Positions 41,602 to 51,407 of a stretch of 64,000 bases of DNA are shown piece by piece; positions within the stretch are counted from its first letter, which is position 1; each line of letters begins with the position of its first letter. The notes beneath the pieces were generated by a model. It saw only the letters and a program-made list of their open reading frames with translations. It did no database searches and was not told the DNA's origin. A program made the position numbers and the translations under genes. Source of the DNA: Schizosaccharomyces osmophilus (lineage: Eukaryota > Ascomycota > Schizosaccharomycetes > Schizosaccharomycetales > Schizosaccharomycetaceae); the NCBI RefSeq assembly GCF_027921745.1, contig NC_079238.1, forward strand, positions 310,001-374,000, written 5' to 3'.

Positions 41602-42625
41602 GTTGATGATATATGCTTTTCTTTGTATAGGTTACTCAATTCAGTGCTTGAAAGAAAATCGCTGCGAGAACGAAAGCGCTAAAAAAGGTGAGGTATCGTG
41701 AGCTCAATTAAAAAAAAAAAAAACCTCCAATTTAGACAAAGTCAATCCCTGTTGGCCTTTTTAGTATATATGCTTTGTTAACAGATTAGAACCAAGTCTT
41801 AGAACTGAAGACAGCTAAGAAGTGTCAAGTCACTGTTTCAGTAAATGCTCAAAGCTTTGTCCCTGTGAAATTAAACAGGTTTTTTGAAGACAGTGAATCA
41901 AGCTCTAAACGGAAGAAAATGTCAATATCAAAAGGCAGTTTCCCAATTTTGGGGGAATTTATGATATAAAGCGTAGAGAAGAGGACTACACAAAAATTCG
42001 GCTTCAAGTTAAATCAAAAATATGGGAGAGTGAATTTTTCTTGGCTGGACTGAAAAGGGTAAATAAATATACGGAGTAGGCAAATATGCTGCACGATTCA
42101 TAGGACCGCTAGTAAAAGAAATCATCGGTTCAACGTGAGGATGTGATGACTATTAAGTGATGTGATATATGACTCTGATTCAGTAAGTTCCATCGAGCCA
42201 CAGCAACAAATGATGCCAAAAAAGGCTATCGTTCAATTTACACGATGCAATTCTAAATGTAACCTTGTCGTGGCGAAATCAACTTGAAATTCCTTCACGC
42301 AAATCTAGTTCTTCATAGTGATGTCAAGGGATGACCAAATGACGGTGGTGGTTGAAACGCAAGTAATAAGCGTAGTGTATAGTTTCGGTTCCAAATGAGC
42401 TTGTTAAAAAATTGGTAGGATATGAAATAAATTGCCAGATTTGATCCTTTGATTTAGAACGAAAGTAATAAAACGAAAGGAGCACTCCAACAAGTAGTTG
42501 TTGGTAGGATAGAGAAGGCTGTACACTTAAATAGAGAATAAATATGTAGAAGGGAGAGATTCAGTAAAATCAACAGTATTTGTAGTGCCTGCCTTTGACA
42601 AGTCGGAACCAGTTGGAACGAGTTT
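41602..42625. other. Intergenic region, nma111 5' / coiled-coil gene 3'
   Basis: About 1 kb. An A14-type tract lies near 41708. A GTGATGA with a following CTGA near 42142-42175 resembles C and D boxes, but the spacing (about 30 nt) is too short for a snoRNA. No gene called. Confidence 0.5.
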
Positions 42626-43594
42626 TCACTTCTGGGAAGCAATTTCGAGGGAAGTATCGGATGGGGTCATAGACGAAAAACTGTTCATTCTTTCTTCATA
42701 TAGTACTATGTCTTGTTCCAAAAGAATAATAATGGGCTTCCAGTTGTTAGAGATTGCCACTTCGAGAGCAGACTTGAAGGAGTGCAAGATGGAGGATAAT
42801 AAAGTCGCGATTTCCGAACGTTCGGCTTCAGATATTGGTAAATCAGCCTTGGAAGTAGCAGTAGAAGGAGACAGAGACTGTAATTTCATTTCAGAAGGAT
42901 GGACTTCTTCTACAAAGCGCTGGTAAAATTGGATACCAGAATTCGCTTGACTTACCATGAATCGTAAAAAAGATTCTTTTTCGCGTAATGCGTATATGGT
43001 TCTTGTGATTTTGTTAACATGGGGCCGAGCGTCGTACTGTTCTTGTAATCGCAAAAGTTGATCTTCTAAGTCGTGGATCTCTGTTTGTTCAAGCGAGTCG
43101 CATGTTTGTAAACGCTTTACAAGGTGGGATCGATGATCATATAAAATGGAAAGTTTCCTTTCCAACTCTGATATTTCTTTGCTGACTTCTGCTATTAAAG
43201 TCTTCAGATCCGTAATTTCCTGTGCGCGCTCTTTCTCCTGAATTGATGCTTTGATAGTAGTAATTTGCTCTACGAGCTCTTTTTGAATATAGAATTCTTC
43301 TTGAAGTTTTTTCGACTTGCTTTTGTAATTCATGGCTCGTTCCTCGCATTCCTCGCACCAGACACGGAGCTGTTCCCCAAGAGCTTTTCGAATTCGATGA
43401 ACCTTTTCGCATTCTTTCGGTAGAAAAATAATTTGAGCATGCTCGTCCAAGATTGCCTGAATCTTTCTTTCGGCTCCCGAAATTGGCCCCAAGTGTTCTT
43501 GTGACGAACCAGTAGTAGGATTTTCTTGTAATTCTATCACCTTCTCATTCTTCTTGGGGGAAAATATGCTCCTTCCATTTTTCTTATAGCTCAT
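42626..43594 (-). CDS. Coiled-coil protein of unknown function
   Basis: A 322-residue intronless protein that I do not recognise. Residues about 45-215 are strongly heptad-like (ITDLKTLIAEVSKEI, HDLEDQLLRLQEQY) with a Cys/Glu-rich turn WCEECEERAM near 78. A Ser/Thr linker near 245 (SLSPSTATSKA) leads to a final predicted helix pair with SNNWKPIIILLEQDI, a Trp-containing amphipathic segment that may be a conserved end domain. The N-terminus is basic (YKKNGRSIFSPKKN). In S. pombe the gene between the HtrA protease and sec11 is, as I recall, an uncharacterised protein, so this is probably a genus-level conserved gene. Confidence 0.8.
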   Translation of the reverse strand: MSYKKNGRSIFSPKKNEKVIELQENPTTGSSQEHLGPISGAERKIQAILDEHAQIIFLPKECEKVHRIRKALGEQLRVWCEECEERAMNYKSKSKKLQEEFYIQKELVEQITTIKASIQEKERAQEITDLKTLIAEVSKEISELERKLSILYDHRSHLVKRLQTCDSLEQTEIHDLEDQLLRLQEQYDARPHVNKITRTIYALREKESFLRFMVSQANSGIQFYQRFVEEVHPSEMKLQSLSPSTATSKADLPISEAERSEIATLLSSILHSFKSALEVAISNNWKPIIILLEQDIVLYEERMNSFSSMTPSDTSLEIASQK

Positions 43595-44480
43595 TATAGA
43601 TGTACCTCTGCTGTGTAGCGTAAAAGAGGCCGATTAGGTATGGCACGTAAATTCCAAAGAAAAAGGATCTTGGCGAGCACAAAGTTTACCCAATTCGCGA
43701 AAAAAAAGACTTTTAAGTTATACAATGTAATTTTTGTCAAAGCGTACAACAGTATAAACCTCAAACGCGCTTTTGTTTATTGTTTAAAGCACTGCTGCAT
43801 TGCTTTCGATCTTACATAGTGAAGTTCCAGTAGCTTCGTTAATCAATAAACAAACAAATGTAGTAAAAAAAAAAAAAAAAAAAAAAATCAATTATGTCTA
43901 TAACGTGGGCTCTCTTTTAGGCTGTAAAGTTGAACGAGTCCATTTGTCCTATGGGCTTGTTTATCTCGCGATCGATAATCCACTTTCAGTTTTTTCATAT
44001 CGAGTTGTTTGTCCCGATATGAGACACATGACTTTGGAGATGCATATTCGTGAAGACGATCCCTAGTTACGCTTTGAATGGCACCATCCTTTCTATTTTA
44101 TTTTATTTTTACCGAAACATGGATTAATTGTTCTGACTGGAAAGGGTCAAGTATTGACATACAAAAATATACATAATCGCATACACGTAACGATTTTTCA
44201 TTATTTGTTTCAACGTTATAGAGAAAAGCTATGTTCTTCTTAAAGAACTGAATGCGTGAAGTTGCATTCAACACAAATTTGGTAAAGGGGGACCATTAAT
44301 AATATAGGTAGACATGCACGTCAAAAAGGTTTGGGATCTTTCGTGAATATTGGATTTGTGGAAATAGAATGCGTCAGAAAACGGACAAGAATGGTTTCCA
44401 TCAAAATTGTTTCAAGTTATATTAGGTTATAATAATGAATGACAACGATGATCCTTCACAATTTTTTCATTTGAAGCAAA
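43595..44480. other. Intergenic region with A23 tract
   Basis: About 890 bp. An A23 tract at 43865-43887 sits in the middle. Both strands next to it are open: a plus frame ending near 44066 and a minus frame of 36 codons (43998-43888). They overlap, so at most one could be real; neither is called. Confidence 0.5.
43865..43887. repeat. Poly(A) tract, 23 nt
   Basis: An uninterrupted A23 run upstream of the coiled-coil gene on its divergent side; probably a nucleosome-depleting or slippage tract. Confidence 0.95.
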
Positions 44481-44952
44481 CTACTCTAGAACGCGAGTTG
44501 GCGACTCGAGAGGATGTAATTGTGCCAAGTAAGTTATGGCCCTTAATTTCGTTTCGTTAGCTATTGCATCGAGCAGAGTATGCACAATTGATTCCTTACC
44601 ATAATATGTAGCAGCAAGAAAAAGTTAAGATTAAAGTCATTTGCCATGTACTAAAAAAGAAACGAGTTAATAACAAACTCCAAAGAAAGCGGACACACAA
44701 ACAAGAGATTGAGGGTAACGTTACATATCAAGAGATTGACTTGTAGGGCATGTAAGAATAGTTAAAGGCACTCACAATACGGGAAGTTCTTGTTAGGAAG
44801 TACAAGCAGCCAAAAAGAACAATCCCCGTCATTTCCCACTCCTTTTATTTCCAAACTTACTTTGTATTGCTTCCTTTTGGAGCAAAATAGTAAAAAACCA
44901 CACACAGCAAAGCAGTGAGGAATCCAACTAAAAGAACAGAATACCCGCTCAT
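44481..44952 (-). CDS. vma9: V-type ATPase V0 subunit e (Vma9)
   Basis: A 67-residue two-span membrane protein found only after splicing. Exons: 44952-44861, 44650-44600 and 44541-44481. The product begins MSGYSVLLVGFLTALLC, has FYYFAPKG, then a second span LILTFSCCYILW and the family signature AITYLAQLHPL before a short tail. This matches yeast Vma9, which has FWIMAPK and WAITFLCQLHPL. Subunit e is part of the V0 proton channel of vacuole and endosome membranes. Intron 1 (210 nt) has GTAAGT and TTTTTTAG; intron 2 (58 nt) has GTAAGG, an AGCTAAC branch and an unusual AAG acceptor. It is tandem with sec11 upstream. Confidence 0.9.
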
Positions 44953-45435
44953 GAATGTCTAAATTACACGTAAAATAAATATAAAACAACTTTTCTTACG
45001 TCCAAGTTGGATTCAACTACGCTGTCGTACGTTTTATTAAAGGTTACAAAGTCGTTACTTAATCCAAGCATAAAGCAAAGTAAAGACAAGATAGATCACA
45101 ACTTGATGTATAGAAATATGTGTAGAGAAAATGCCATAATTAGTTTATAGTAGAAAAATTAAGAACTATTATTGAATCCCGTATTGAACAAACGCAGCTA
45201 AGAACAGCAGGCGCGAAAATTCTTGTATGACAGCTTGATTGATCGCTGATTTCGGGTTATTAGTTTTCTTTCAAATGTCTACTCTTTTGATTCATTATTT
45301 TTTGTTTGACATAGAGCACATAGTTGTTAGGCTGGGGAATACTCGTGTGCAAAACATACGTATCTTGAGATAAAATTCTTGTGTAAAAAAAATGCAAAAG
45401 AAAGAAAGAGAAGGATGGGTAGGAGATTCCAAGCT
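44953..45435. other. Intergenic region, vma9 5' / sec11 3'
   Basis: About 480 bp of AT-rich DNA between two minus-strand genes; presumably the vma9 promoter. No strong motif seen. Confidence 0.6.
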
Positions 45436-46204
45436 CTAAGAGGATTCTTCTTTTTGGAATAACGTTAAAAGGCCGAGTGCCCCTAACAAAACATATTTTA
45501 AGGTGGGATAGTCCGTCAACCAAATCGTAATCATTCCCAAGTAAGGGAAATATCCTCTGACAACACCAATTACATGCTTTTCACGATCCAAATAAGTCAT
45601 GGTTCGTGGAAACAACCCAACGTCGTCGATTCGATTGTTATCACCCTTCGTTATAAATTTCGTTTCATTCCTATAAGTCCCTGGTTAGAATCTATCTCAC
45701 ACTAGAATATAAAATTTTCCTCAAGTACTTACTCTGATTCGTACAACTTGACAACTCGATGAACAATAGGGATCGGACGGTGCGGCAAAGAGTAAACGAC
45801 AATGTCACCAATTCCCAACGAAGAGCCATACCAAATTTTCTGCCATAGAGAAGGATCCGAACCTTCCAATTGTTTCTCCAAAGCCGGTTTTCGATTATCC
45901 AGAAATAGTAAATCGCCTCTACGGAATGACGGCTCCATCGATTCAGACAATACAACAACAACAGGGCTTTCGCAGTCGGTCATTAACGATAACGTTTTAT
46001 ATCCCATAAATGCGCTCGAAAGCACAAGGAGCAGATTTAGAACCTGGGAAAGCACCTATCCATGAGTTAGACTACCCATTCTCGGTCTATAAACATTCGT
46101 TTATTTCCACACTCTGTGATCTCAAATTCCACGAAGCATAGAATATATAAACAAAAGGAGCTAAATTCAGCTCCAAAAATCGTTCTTACCTGCCGAAAAT
46201 TCAT
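45436..46204 (-). CDS. sec11: Signal peptidase complex catalytic subunit Sec11
   Basis: A 186-residue ER membrane serine protease that removes signal peptides. Three exons: 46204-46190 (15 nt, MNFRQ), 46043-45733 and 45670-45436. One membrane span ([18 protein letters not shown]) precedes the catalytic domain. The catalytic Ser40 is in SESMEP, His100 in IPIVHRVV and Asp119 in TKGDNN, the eukaryotic Ser-His-Asp form. [13 protein letters not shown] is the usual box E region. Between the Ser and His boxes there is an insertion of about 20 residues (around 58-80, [14 protein letters not shown]) that budding yeast Sec11 lacks. The short first exon was placed because MNFRQ aligns with the MNLR start of budding yeast. 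Confidence 0.94.
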
Positions 46205-46615
46205 TTTAGTCTTCATCTTGCAAGCTGCGTCGTTTATGGGAAAGGACAAATGGTCGACAGTCAGTCTTTCTCACAAATGCAACAATGAGAATATGAATGT
46301 AATTCTTAAGAACGATAAAAGTAAGCTTAAAAATGAAAGAACGAAAGAGAAGAATCGATTTCAGACGATTTTCGCGTTTGTTTTTGGTTTAGTGAGCATC
46401 CGAACTCCATTGCTGCTATACTCAATATGGTATTAATGACACACTCGAAATATCGCTAATTGAATGCATGGCTCAAACTACTCAAGACCTTATAGGGTAG
46501 GGTTAAGACTGTTTTTTTCGTCAATAATCATAAAAAGTAATGGAGAAAATTATTGTTTGCACCCGGAGCATATAATCGAGGACGTCTTGATTTAACGCTA
46601 CACTTTCTAATTAAA
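46205..46615. other. Divergent promoter, sec11 / rps12
   Basis: About 410 bp. It holds the HomolE box of rps12 (46494-46502). No gene is visible. Confidence 0.65.
46494..46502 (+). promoter_or_regulatory. HomolE box of rps12
   Basis: AGGGTAGGG 114 bp before the rps12 ATG. A clear HomolD core is not obvious between it and the start. Confidence 0.65.
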
Positions 46616-47065
46616 ATGTCAACAGAAGGAGATTTTGTGCCCCAGGCTGAAGAAGTCGTCGAAAACGTTGAGGCTGTTGAGCAGGAAACTGCTCCTTCCA
46701 CCCAATTGTCTGTCGAAGATGCTTTGAAGGAGGTTTTGAAGCGTTCCCTTGTTCACGACGGTCTTGCTCGTGGTGTTCGTGAAGCTTCCAAGGCCCTTGA
46801 TCGTCGTCAAGCTCACCTTTGCGTTCTTTGCGAAAGCTGTGACCAAGAAGCTTATGTTAAGCTTGTTGAGGCTCTCTGTGCCGAATCCCAAACTCCTTTG
46901 GTGAAGGTTGCCGATCCTAAAGTTTTGGGTGAATGGGCTGGCCTTTGTGTCCTTGACCGTGATGGTAATGCTCGTAAAGTCGTTGGTTGCTCTTGCGTTG
47001 CCGTCACTGACTACGGTGAGGACTCTGTTGCTTTGCAAACTTTGCTTTCCAGCTTTTCTGCTTAA
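46616..47065 (+). CDS. rps12: 40S ribosomal protein S12 (eS12)
   Basis: A 149-residue intronless protein of the L7Ae/L30e fold in the 40S beak. The acidic N-terminus ([17 protein letters not shown]) is followed by the fold with [40 protein letters not shown], and the conserved [16 protein letters not shown], ending [13 protein letters not shown]. The start is the ATG at 46616; a longer frame upstream begins 21 codons earlier but the family N-terminus and HomolE position favour the later ATG. S. pombe has two copies; this position matches rps1202 as I recall. Confidence 0.97.
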   Translation: MSTEGDFVPQAEEVVENVEAVEQETAPSTQLSVEDALKEVLKRSLVHDGLARGVREASKALDRRQAHLCVLCESCDQEAYVKLVEALCAESQTPLVKVADPKVLGEWAGLCVLDRDGNARKVVGCSCVAVTDYGEDSVALQTLLSSFSA

Positions 47066-47797
47066 AGCTAGAAGCAATGGTTTTTCGATAGCAATACAAT
47101 ACATTCTTCAGCATGCAAATGAATTAGGACTGTAAATTGATAGTAGAGCAGTAAGATTTGTTTACATTTGTTATTTTATCGATACTTATTATAGCGATGA
47201 ATCGTTTCTACTATATAAAAAATAAAATCAATGCTTATATTGTGTTCATACAGCTCAACGAAGTGAATGACGATCTGGCAAAAATTGTGTGTATCATTAA
47301 TCTTCTACACGAAGTAACGTCTTTCAGTCTATAATTAGTTCCAAAGAAAACACAATCTCCATGGTTTCTTATATGTTTCTTTAGAATGTTTATTAAAAGC
47401 TGGTAATCATCTATAACTAGCTAACTTTTTAAGTTAGTTCATGTTAGCTAGCAGCCAAAAGTTTCACGGACGGACTGGTATTTTCATCGGTAACAAACGA
47501 AGGTAGATTAAAAAAAAAATTACTGGATCCAATTAGAATACAATGAATATATCTTTCAAGAGGGACAAGCCTGTAAAGACAAAGGCACACCTGTCGTGGT
47601 GATAGTTAAAGATCAATGCGACTCGAGGGCCAACTTTCTAAAACGAGCGTAGAGATTAAATAAATTATAAAGCGCTTTAAGGACATAACTAGAAGCACGT
47701 TTAAAAAAGTACGATATCGAAGGATACAAAGAAGCGTAAGAACGTTCATGAAAAAACAAAAAAAATAATGAATGGGGTGGGATAAAGCAAAGCAGTC
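47066..47797. other. Convergent intergenic region, rps12 3' / pmp1 3'
   Basis: About 730 bp. Nested inverted repeats at 47417-47451 (CTAGCTAAC with GTTAGCTAG, enclosing CTAACTT with AAGTTAG) may form alternative hairpins. Nothing else seen. Confidence 0.6.
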
Positions 47798-48718
47798 TCA
47801 GGAGGATTCATTGTTCATACTGCCACTGCTTTTGGTTTTTCGTAAAGCCGGATATGTAAGAGAATCAGTAGAAGTTGTAGAGGAAAGAGGAAGTTGTGCT
47901 GTATACGGTTTTTCAGGAAAAAAGAAAGAGTTCGCAGATCGAGATGTTGAGTCCAAACCTTTATGAATAATTTGCTGATACTCTGAAAGCTGAAAAATTA
48001 ACGACATATTAGGACCAATCCAAGGGGATCGTTGCTTGACATATTCATACGCATCGGATACATTTAAATTTAGAGTTTTCATAATAAACGCAATAACAAG
48101 ACATGCAGATCTAGAAATTCCCATTTGACAATTTATCAAAACACGCTTGTTCAAATAAAGTGCTTGATAAGTAACGAATGACACCAATTGATCCAATTCA
48201 ACCAAAAACTGCGAATCGTGCTCCCAGGGTATGTGGATATACTCAAGGCAATCAAACACATGAATATCTAGGTTATATTTGGAATCCCTGTAGCAACGAC
48301 CCTCGCTCGTGAACGGTTGTACAACTTCTTTGGCGACATTGACGACGACGTCGAAGGATTGTAAAATCGGCATAGATGGTTTTGCGTAAAGGTATATATT
48401 TGGAGGATAGATACACACAGGACCATTTGGATAAGGCTGGTTGCCAATATAATTTGAAGGCGATGGTATAATAGAATTATAGGGAGACAAGGACTGATCA
48501 GAGGCATCAGATTCATCATTTCTTATGTTAGGAAGGGAAGACGTCGATATTTTTAAAGGGAGTAACTTTTGTGACATTCGATTTTGAGGGAACTTCCTTG
48601 AAAGCTTCGTTGAAGGTGTTGCCGGTTCAGAGTTTTCTGAAACCGACCAAAGCTTCATCCTCACATCATGACAATTACGAACATTTTCTTCTGGTTCCTT
48701 TGCAGCTCGACTCTCCAT
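47798..48718 (-). CDS. pmp1: Dual-specificity MAP kinase phosphatase Pmp1
   Basis: A 306-residue intronless phosphatase. In S. pombe Pmp1 dephosphorylates the Pmk1 cell-integrity MAPK. The P-loop is INCQMGISRS with Cys197 and Arg203; the residue before the Cys is Asn instead of the usual His of HCx5R. The general acid region is HIPWEHDSQFL (Asp in the WEHD segment). The N-terminal 85 residues are Ser-rich and basic, suitable for MAPK docking, and the C-terminus is Ser/Thr-rich. Slightly longer than the S. pombe protein as I recall (about 278). Confidence 0.9.
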   Translation of the reverse strand: MESRAAKEPEENVRNCHDVRMKLWSVSENSEPATPSTKLSRKFPQNRMSQKLLPLKISTSSLPNIRNDESDASDQSLSPYNSIIPSPSNYIGNQPYPNGPVCIYPPNIYLYAKPSMPILQSFDVVVNVAKEVVQPFTSEGRCYRDSKYNLDIHVFDCLEYIHIPWEHDSQFLVELDQLVSFVTYQALYLNKRVLINCQMGISRSACLVIAFIMKTLNLNVSDAYEYVKQRSPWIGPNMSLIFQLSEYQQIIHKGLDSTSRSANSFFFPEKPYTAQLPLSSTTSTDSLTYPALRKTKSSGSMNNESS

Positions 48719-49416
48719 TCTCTTGATAAATGCTACTTTGTATTTGGTAAAACCTCAAGACCATGCCACAACGCTTCGTTTTGTTCAATCTAAACAACCT
48801 CAACATCCAATAGGAACGCTAATGTTGGTCCCTTCAATTATATTTTCAAACTTCTTATTTTCTGTAGTTCAAATCCTTTTTTAATTTATAGAGGAAGAAT
48901 GCGAGTTGTGAATTTGAAAAATCTCCCTTTACGGCGAAGTCACAGAGGTAACAGAGGATGACTTTATACACAGCATTAAAAGAAAAATAAGTCTACATTG
49001 AAAAGTCATTACTAAGTAAATTAAGCAAGAAGAAGTAACTTTTGAATGTTCTATAATGAGATTAGGAATAATCTAGTGGTATTCCATTGGGAAAGGTCGA
49101 TATCCACTATTGATTTTATACGCATGAAGCAATGCTTGACATCAAACATATGGATTTTTTATGGGCCAAAAAGATAATCGTTATTAAGTAATTTATTTAT
49201 AAAAAGTATCAAATTGAATTTTGGGAAGGAAAAAAAAGAAAGAAATTCGTGTCGGCAGAGCAGTCCAGAACAGGCGTAAGAAGGAAACAGAAGCAAGGTC
49301 GGATTATTATGCTAGTAAATTACTAAAGATCGTAGAACATATAAAAAACACTCCTCTACTAATTGACTCGTTTATGGTAGGAGTTAATGTAACACTTAAT
49401 TATGAAAATAGAGAAT
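48719..49416. other. Intergenic region, pmp1 5' / mto2 3'
   Basis: About 700 bp. A Lys/Arg-rich plus-strand frame (49221-49472) overlaps the mto2 3' end on the other strand and has no ATG start; treated as chance. Otherwise empty. Confidence 0.55.
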
Positions 49417-50607
49417 TTATAGAGGTGACTCGGGTTCTGGGGAAACATTCAAAGAGCTTTTTGTGGGCGTAGAGTGATTGTAAGAGGTATCAAGGAACGA
49501 AGGACCAAAAGAGGAATCTTGAGAGTTCTCTATGTACTTCATGGAGGGTTGTCGCACAGTCGAACTTGTTGACATGGACGAAGAAGGTTGTCTAGGCCGA
49601 AGGGGAGAATGTGGTAACCTTTGCAGTTTGGATTGGAAGCGAGAAGTATCAGAAAACACGGAATGCCTAAAAGAAGCACGAGATGGTGAAGTACTTCTGT
49701 AATTTGATTTATAGCCTTGGGAAGAAGGAGGCGGGCGGAATAGAGGACGATCTGGTGAACTGTAAGCAGATGTATCAGTACTTATGGATCTAGATGGAGA
49801 CGAATGTACGGAATTCGATAAATCAAGGGCAGTAGAGTGAGGTGCCATTTCTATAGAATTTTGACCGGGCTGATGACTCGATAAAGAGGCATCGATCGCT
49901 TGTTGAACCAAACCAAGGCACAGTTCAGCCAAACTGCGGCATAGAGCCTCCACAACGGTAGATGGAGTAGTATGGGTGAGCGTGATGGCATGCTGAACAG
50001 CCTGTTTTATAGGCTCTAGAACAGCCGGGGAAGGATGATATGTTTGTAGCCGTGATAAGGCGGTTTGCATAGTATTTAAAGGAGCTGGGGAAAAGGATTG
50101 GGTGTTCATATGTGAAGCAGCATTCCTAGAATTCCCATAAGGACTATAAGAATGAGAGGCAGATGAAATAGTTGGTGAGTGTTGACTCATATGAAACTCA
50201 ATGTTGCTCAGTCTGAACTTGAGTTCATCCAATTCGCGTAGAACCGTTGAGTTCTCCGAAGGAGAAGCTCGTTCAAGAGATGTTTCTGCTAAAGGTCCAA
50301 CCGCGTTGCGCATAGAAGCGTGATTTATTACTGGTCGTTCGAGTCCAAACGGATCCTGAGACCTGCTATTGGCATCCAACGAAGATAACCCACTTCGACT
50401 ACTTTCCTGCATGTAGCCATGATTTTCCCTAGTAGCAACGTCCGGCCCGGAATTCAGAGAAGGTAAATCATCTTGATGCTTCGCATTCTGGAAATAAGAT
50501 TCATGGGTATTTAATGAAATATTGGGACGCGACTTCACTGAGGCTTCATAGCTTAAAAAAGGATCCTCTACAACTCCTTTGTCGAAAGAGAAATCGTTAC
50601 TCGACAT
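49417..50607 (-). CDS. mto2: Gamma-tubulin complex linker protein Mto2
   Basis: A 396-residue intronless protein, matching the 397 I recall for S. pombe Mto2. Mto1/Mto2 recruit and activate the gamma-tubulin complex at interphase and cytoplasmic sites. Residues about 130-150 hold a short coiled coil (LRELDELKFRLSNIE) and about 195-250 a hydrophobic helical core (LEPIKQAVQHAITL, LCRSLAELCLGLVQQAID), the likely conserved domain. The remainder is Ser/Pro-rich with many SPS and SP sites, consistent with the known multi-site phosphorylation of Mto2. The start is MSSNDFSFDKG; the frame before it begins with CTG only. Recognition rests on length, composition and adjacency to idh2 rather than a strong motif. 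Confidence 0.72.
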   Translation of the reverse strand: MSSNDFSFDKGVVEDPFLSYEASVKSRPNISLNTHESYFQNAKHQDDLPSLNSGPDVATRENHGYMQESSRSGLSSLDANSRSQDPFGLERPVINHASMRNAVGPLAETSLERASPSENSTVLRELDELKFRLSNIEFHMSQHSPTISSASHSYSPYGNSRNAASHMNTQSFSPAPLNTMQTALSRLQTYHPSPAVLEPIKQAVQHAITLTHTTPSTVVEALCRSLAELCLGLVQQAIDASLSSHQPGQNSIEMAPHSTALDLSNSVHSSPSRSISTDTSAYSSPDRPLFRPPPSSQGYKSNYRSTSPSRASFRHSVFSDTSRFQSKLQRLPHSPLRPRQPSSSMSTSSTVRQPSMKYIENSQDSSFGPSFLDTSYNHSTPTKSSLNVSPEPESPL

Positions 50608-51407
50608 ACAAACCACCAGCAAAAGATGCTGGAGGATTTCAATGAACTATTCGGCAGGTATTACAGTTCATGCAGTATCTCGATGAACATGGAATTGTGA
50701 AAACCAGCGTTCACACTATACATGATATCATTCTGCATGGTACTTCGAAGGACTATGTAAATAAACAATAGGAGAATAATAAAAAAAGAAAAAGAATACC
50801 AGTAATTAATAGTTGAAATATGGTCTTATTTTCTATCAAATTTTTTTGTAATTATTTCATGTGCTCGATTGATTTTACACAATTTCAAAAATGACCTTTA
50901 TGAATTCATCCAAATGGTTCCAAGGCAATGACTTTCTTTCAACGAAACGAAAAATTCAGGTTCTTCTCAAAAAGATTTTGGAAACTAACTGAAAACAATC
51001 AATTTGTTCTCTTTTATCCTTTATAATACCCACTTTTTTCATCAGAAATCGTCAATGCAGGTAGCAAAGCAACTTGTCACCCAGGTTCAGAAACATACTG
51101 TTGTTACACCATGAATGTACAACAATCCGTACTTGGGGTCAGTTAAAAATTTAAATCAGCTATAACATAGCCTGTTCCACTACATTTCCTTCTTCAGAAA
51201 AATTTGTTTTTAAAGGTTTCCCTTGTTTTTCTGCCCCGTGACTTTTTCTTTTAGTCAAACAAGAAACTTATCCTTCTTTTGTCTGTGATACGGGAATTTT
51301 TCTCTTATTTGCTATAACTTGCTTTCTTTTTGACAAGCGTTTTTTTTTTTTTTTTTTTTTGGGTTTTCGTTAATTTCTTATTGCGTTCTCCTTTAAAGCT
51401 TTGCAAT
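50608..51407. other. Divergent promoter, mto2 / sdc1
   Basis: About 800 bp. A T21 tract (51340-51360) ends 47 nt before the sdc1 ATG. No other gene visible. Confidence 0.6.
51340..51360. repeat. Poly(T) tract, 21 nt, upstream of sdc1
   Basis: An uninterrupted T21 run just before the sdc1 start; probably part of its promoter or leader. Confidence 0.95.

Noticed and set aside
42142-42176. GTGATGA followed by CTGA, C/D-box-like
   Set aside because: Box spacing of about 30 nt is too short for a C/D snoRNA and no terminal stem pairs the flanks.
43800-44066. Plus-strand frame ending HIREDDP and an opposing 36-codon minus frame
   Set aside because: Both strands are open over the same bases, neither has family resemblance, and an A23 tract interrupts the plus frame.
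44435-44745. Plus-strand small gene starting MNDNDDPSQ with an apparent in-frame TAG readthrough
   Set aside because: It lies exactly antisense to the vma9 exons, whose spliced product matches a known family; the plus frame is a shadow.
49221-49472. Basic 83-codon frame beginning GRKKKKE
   Set aside because: No ATG, no splice path to one, and it overlaps the mto2 3' end on the opposite strand.
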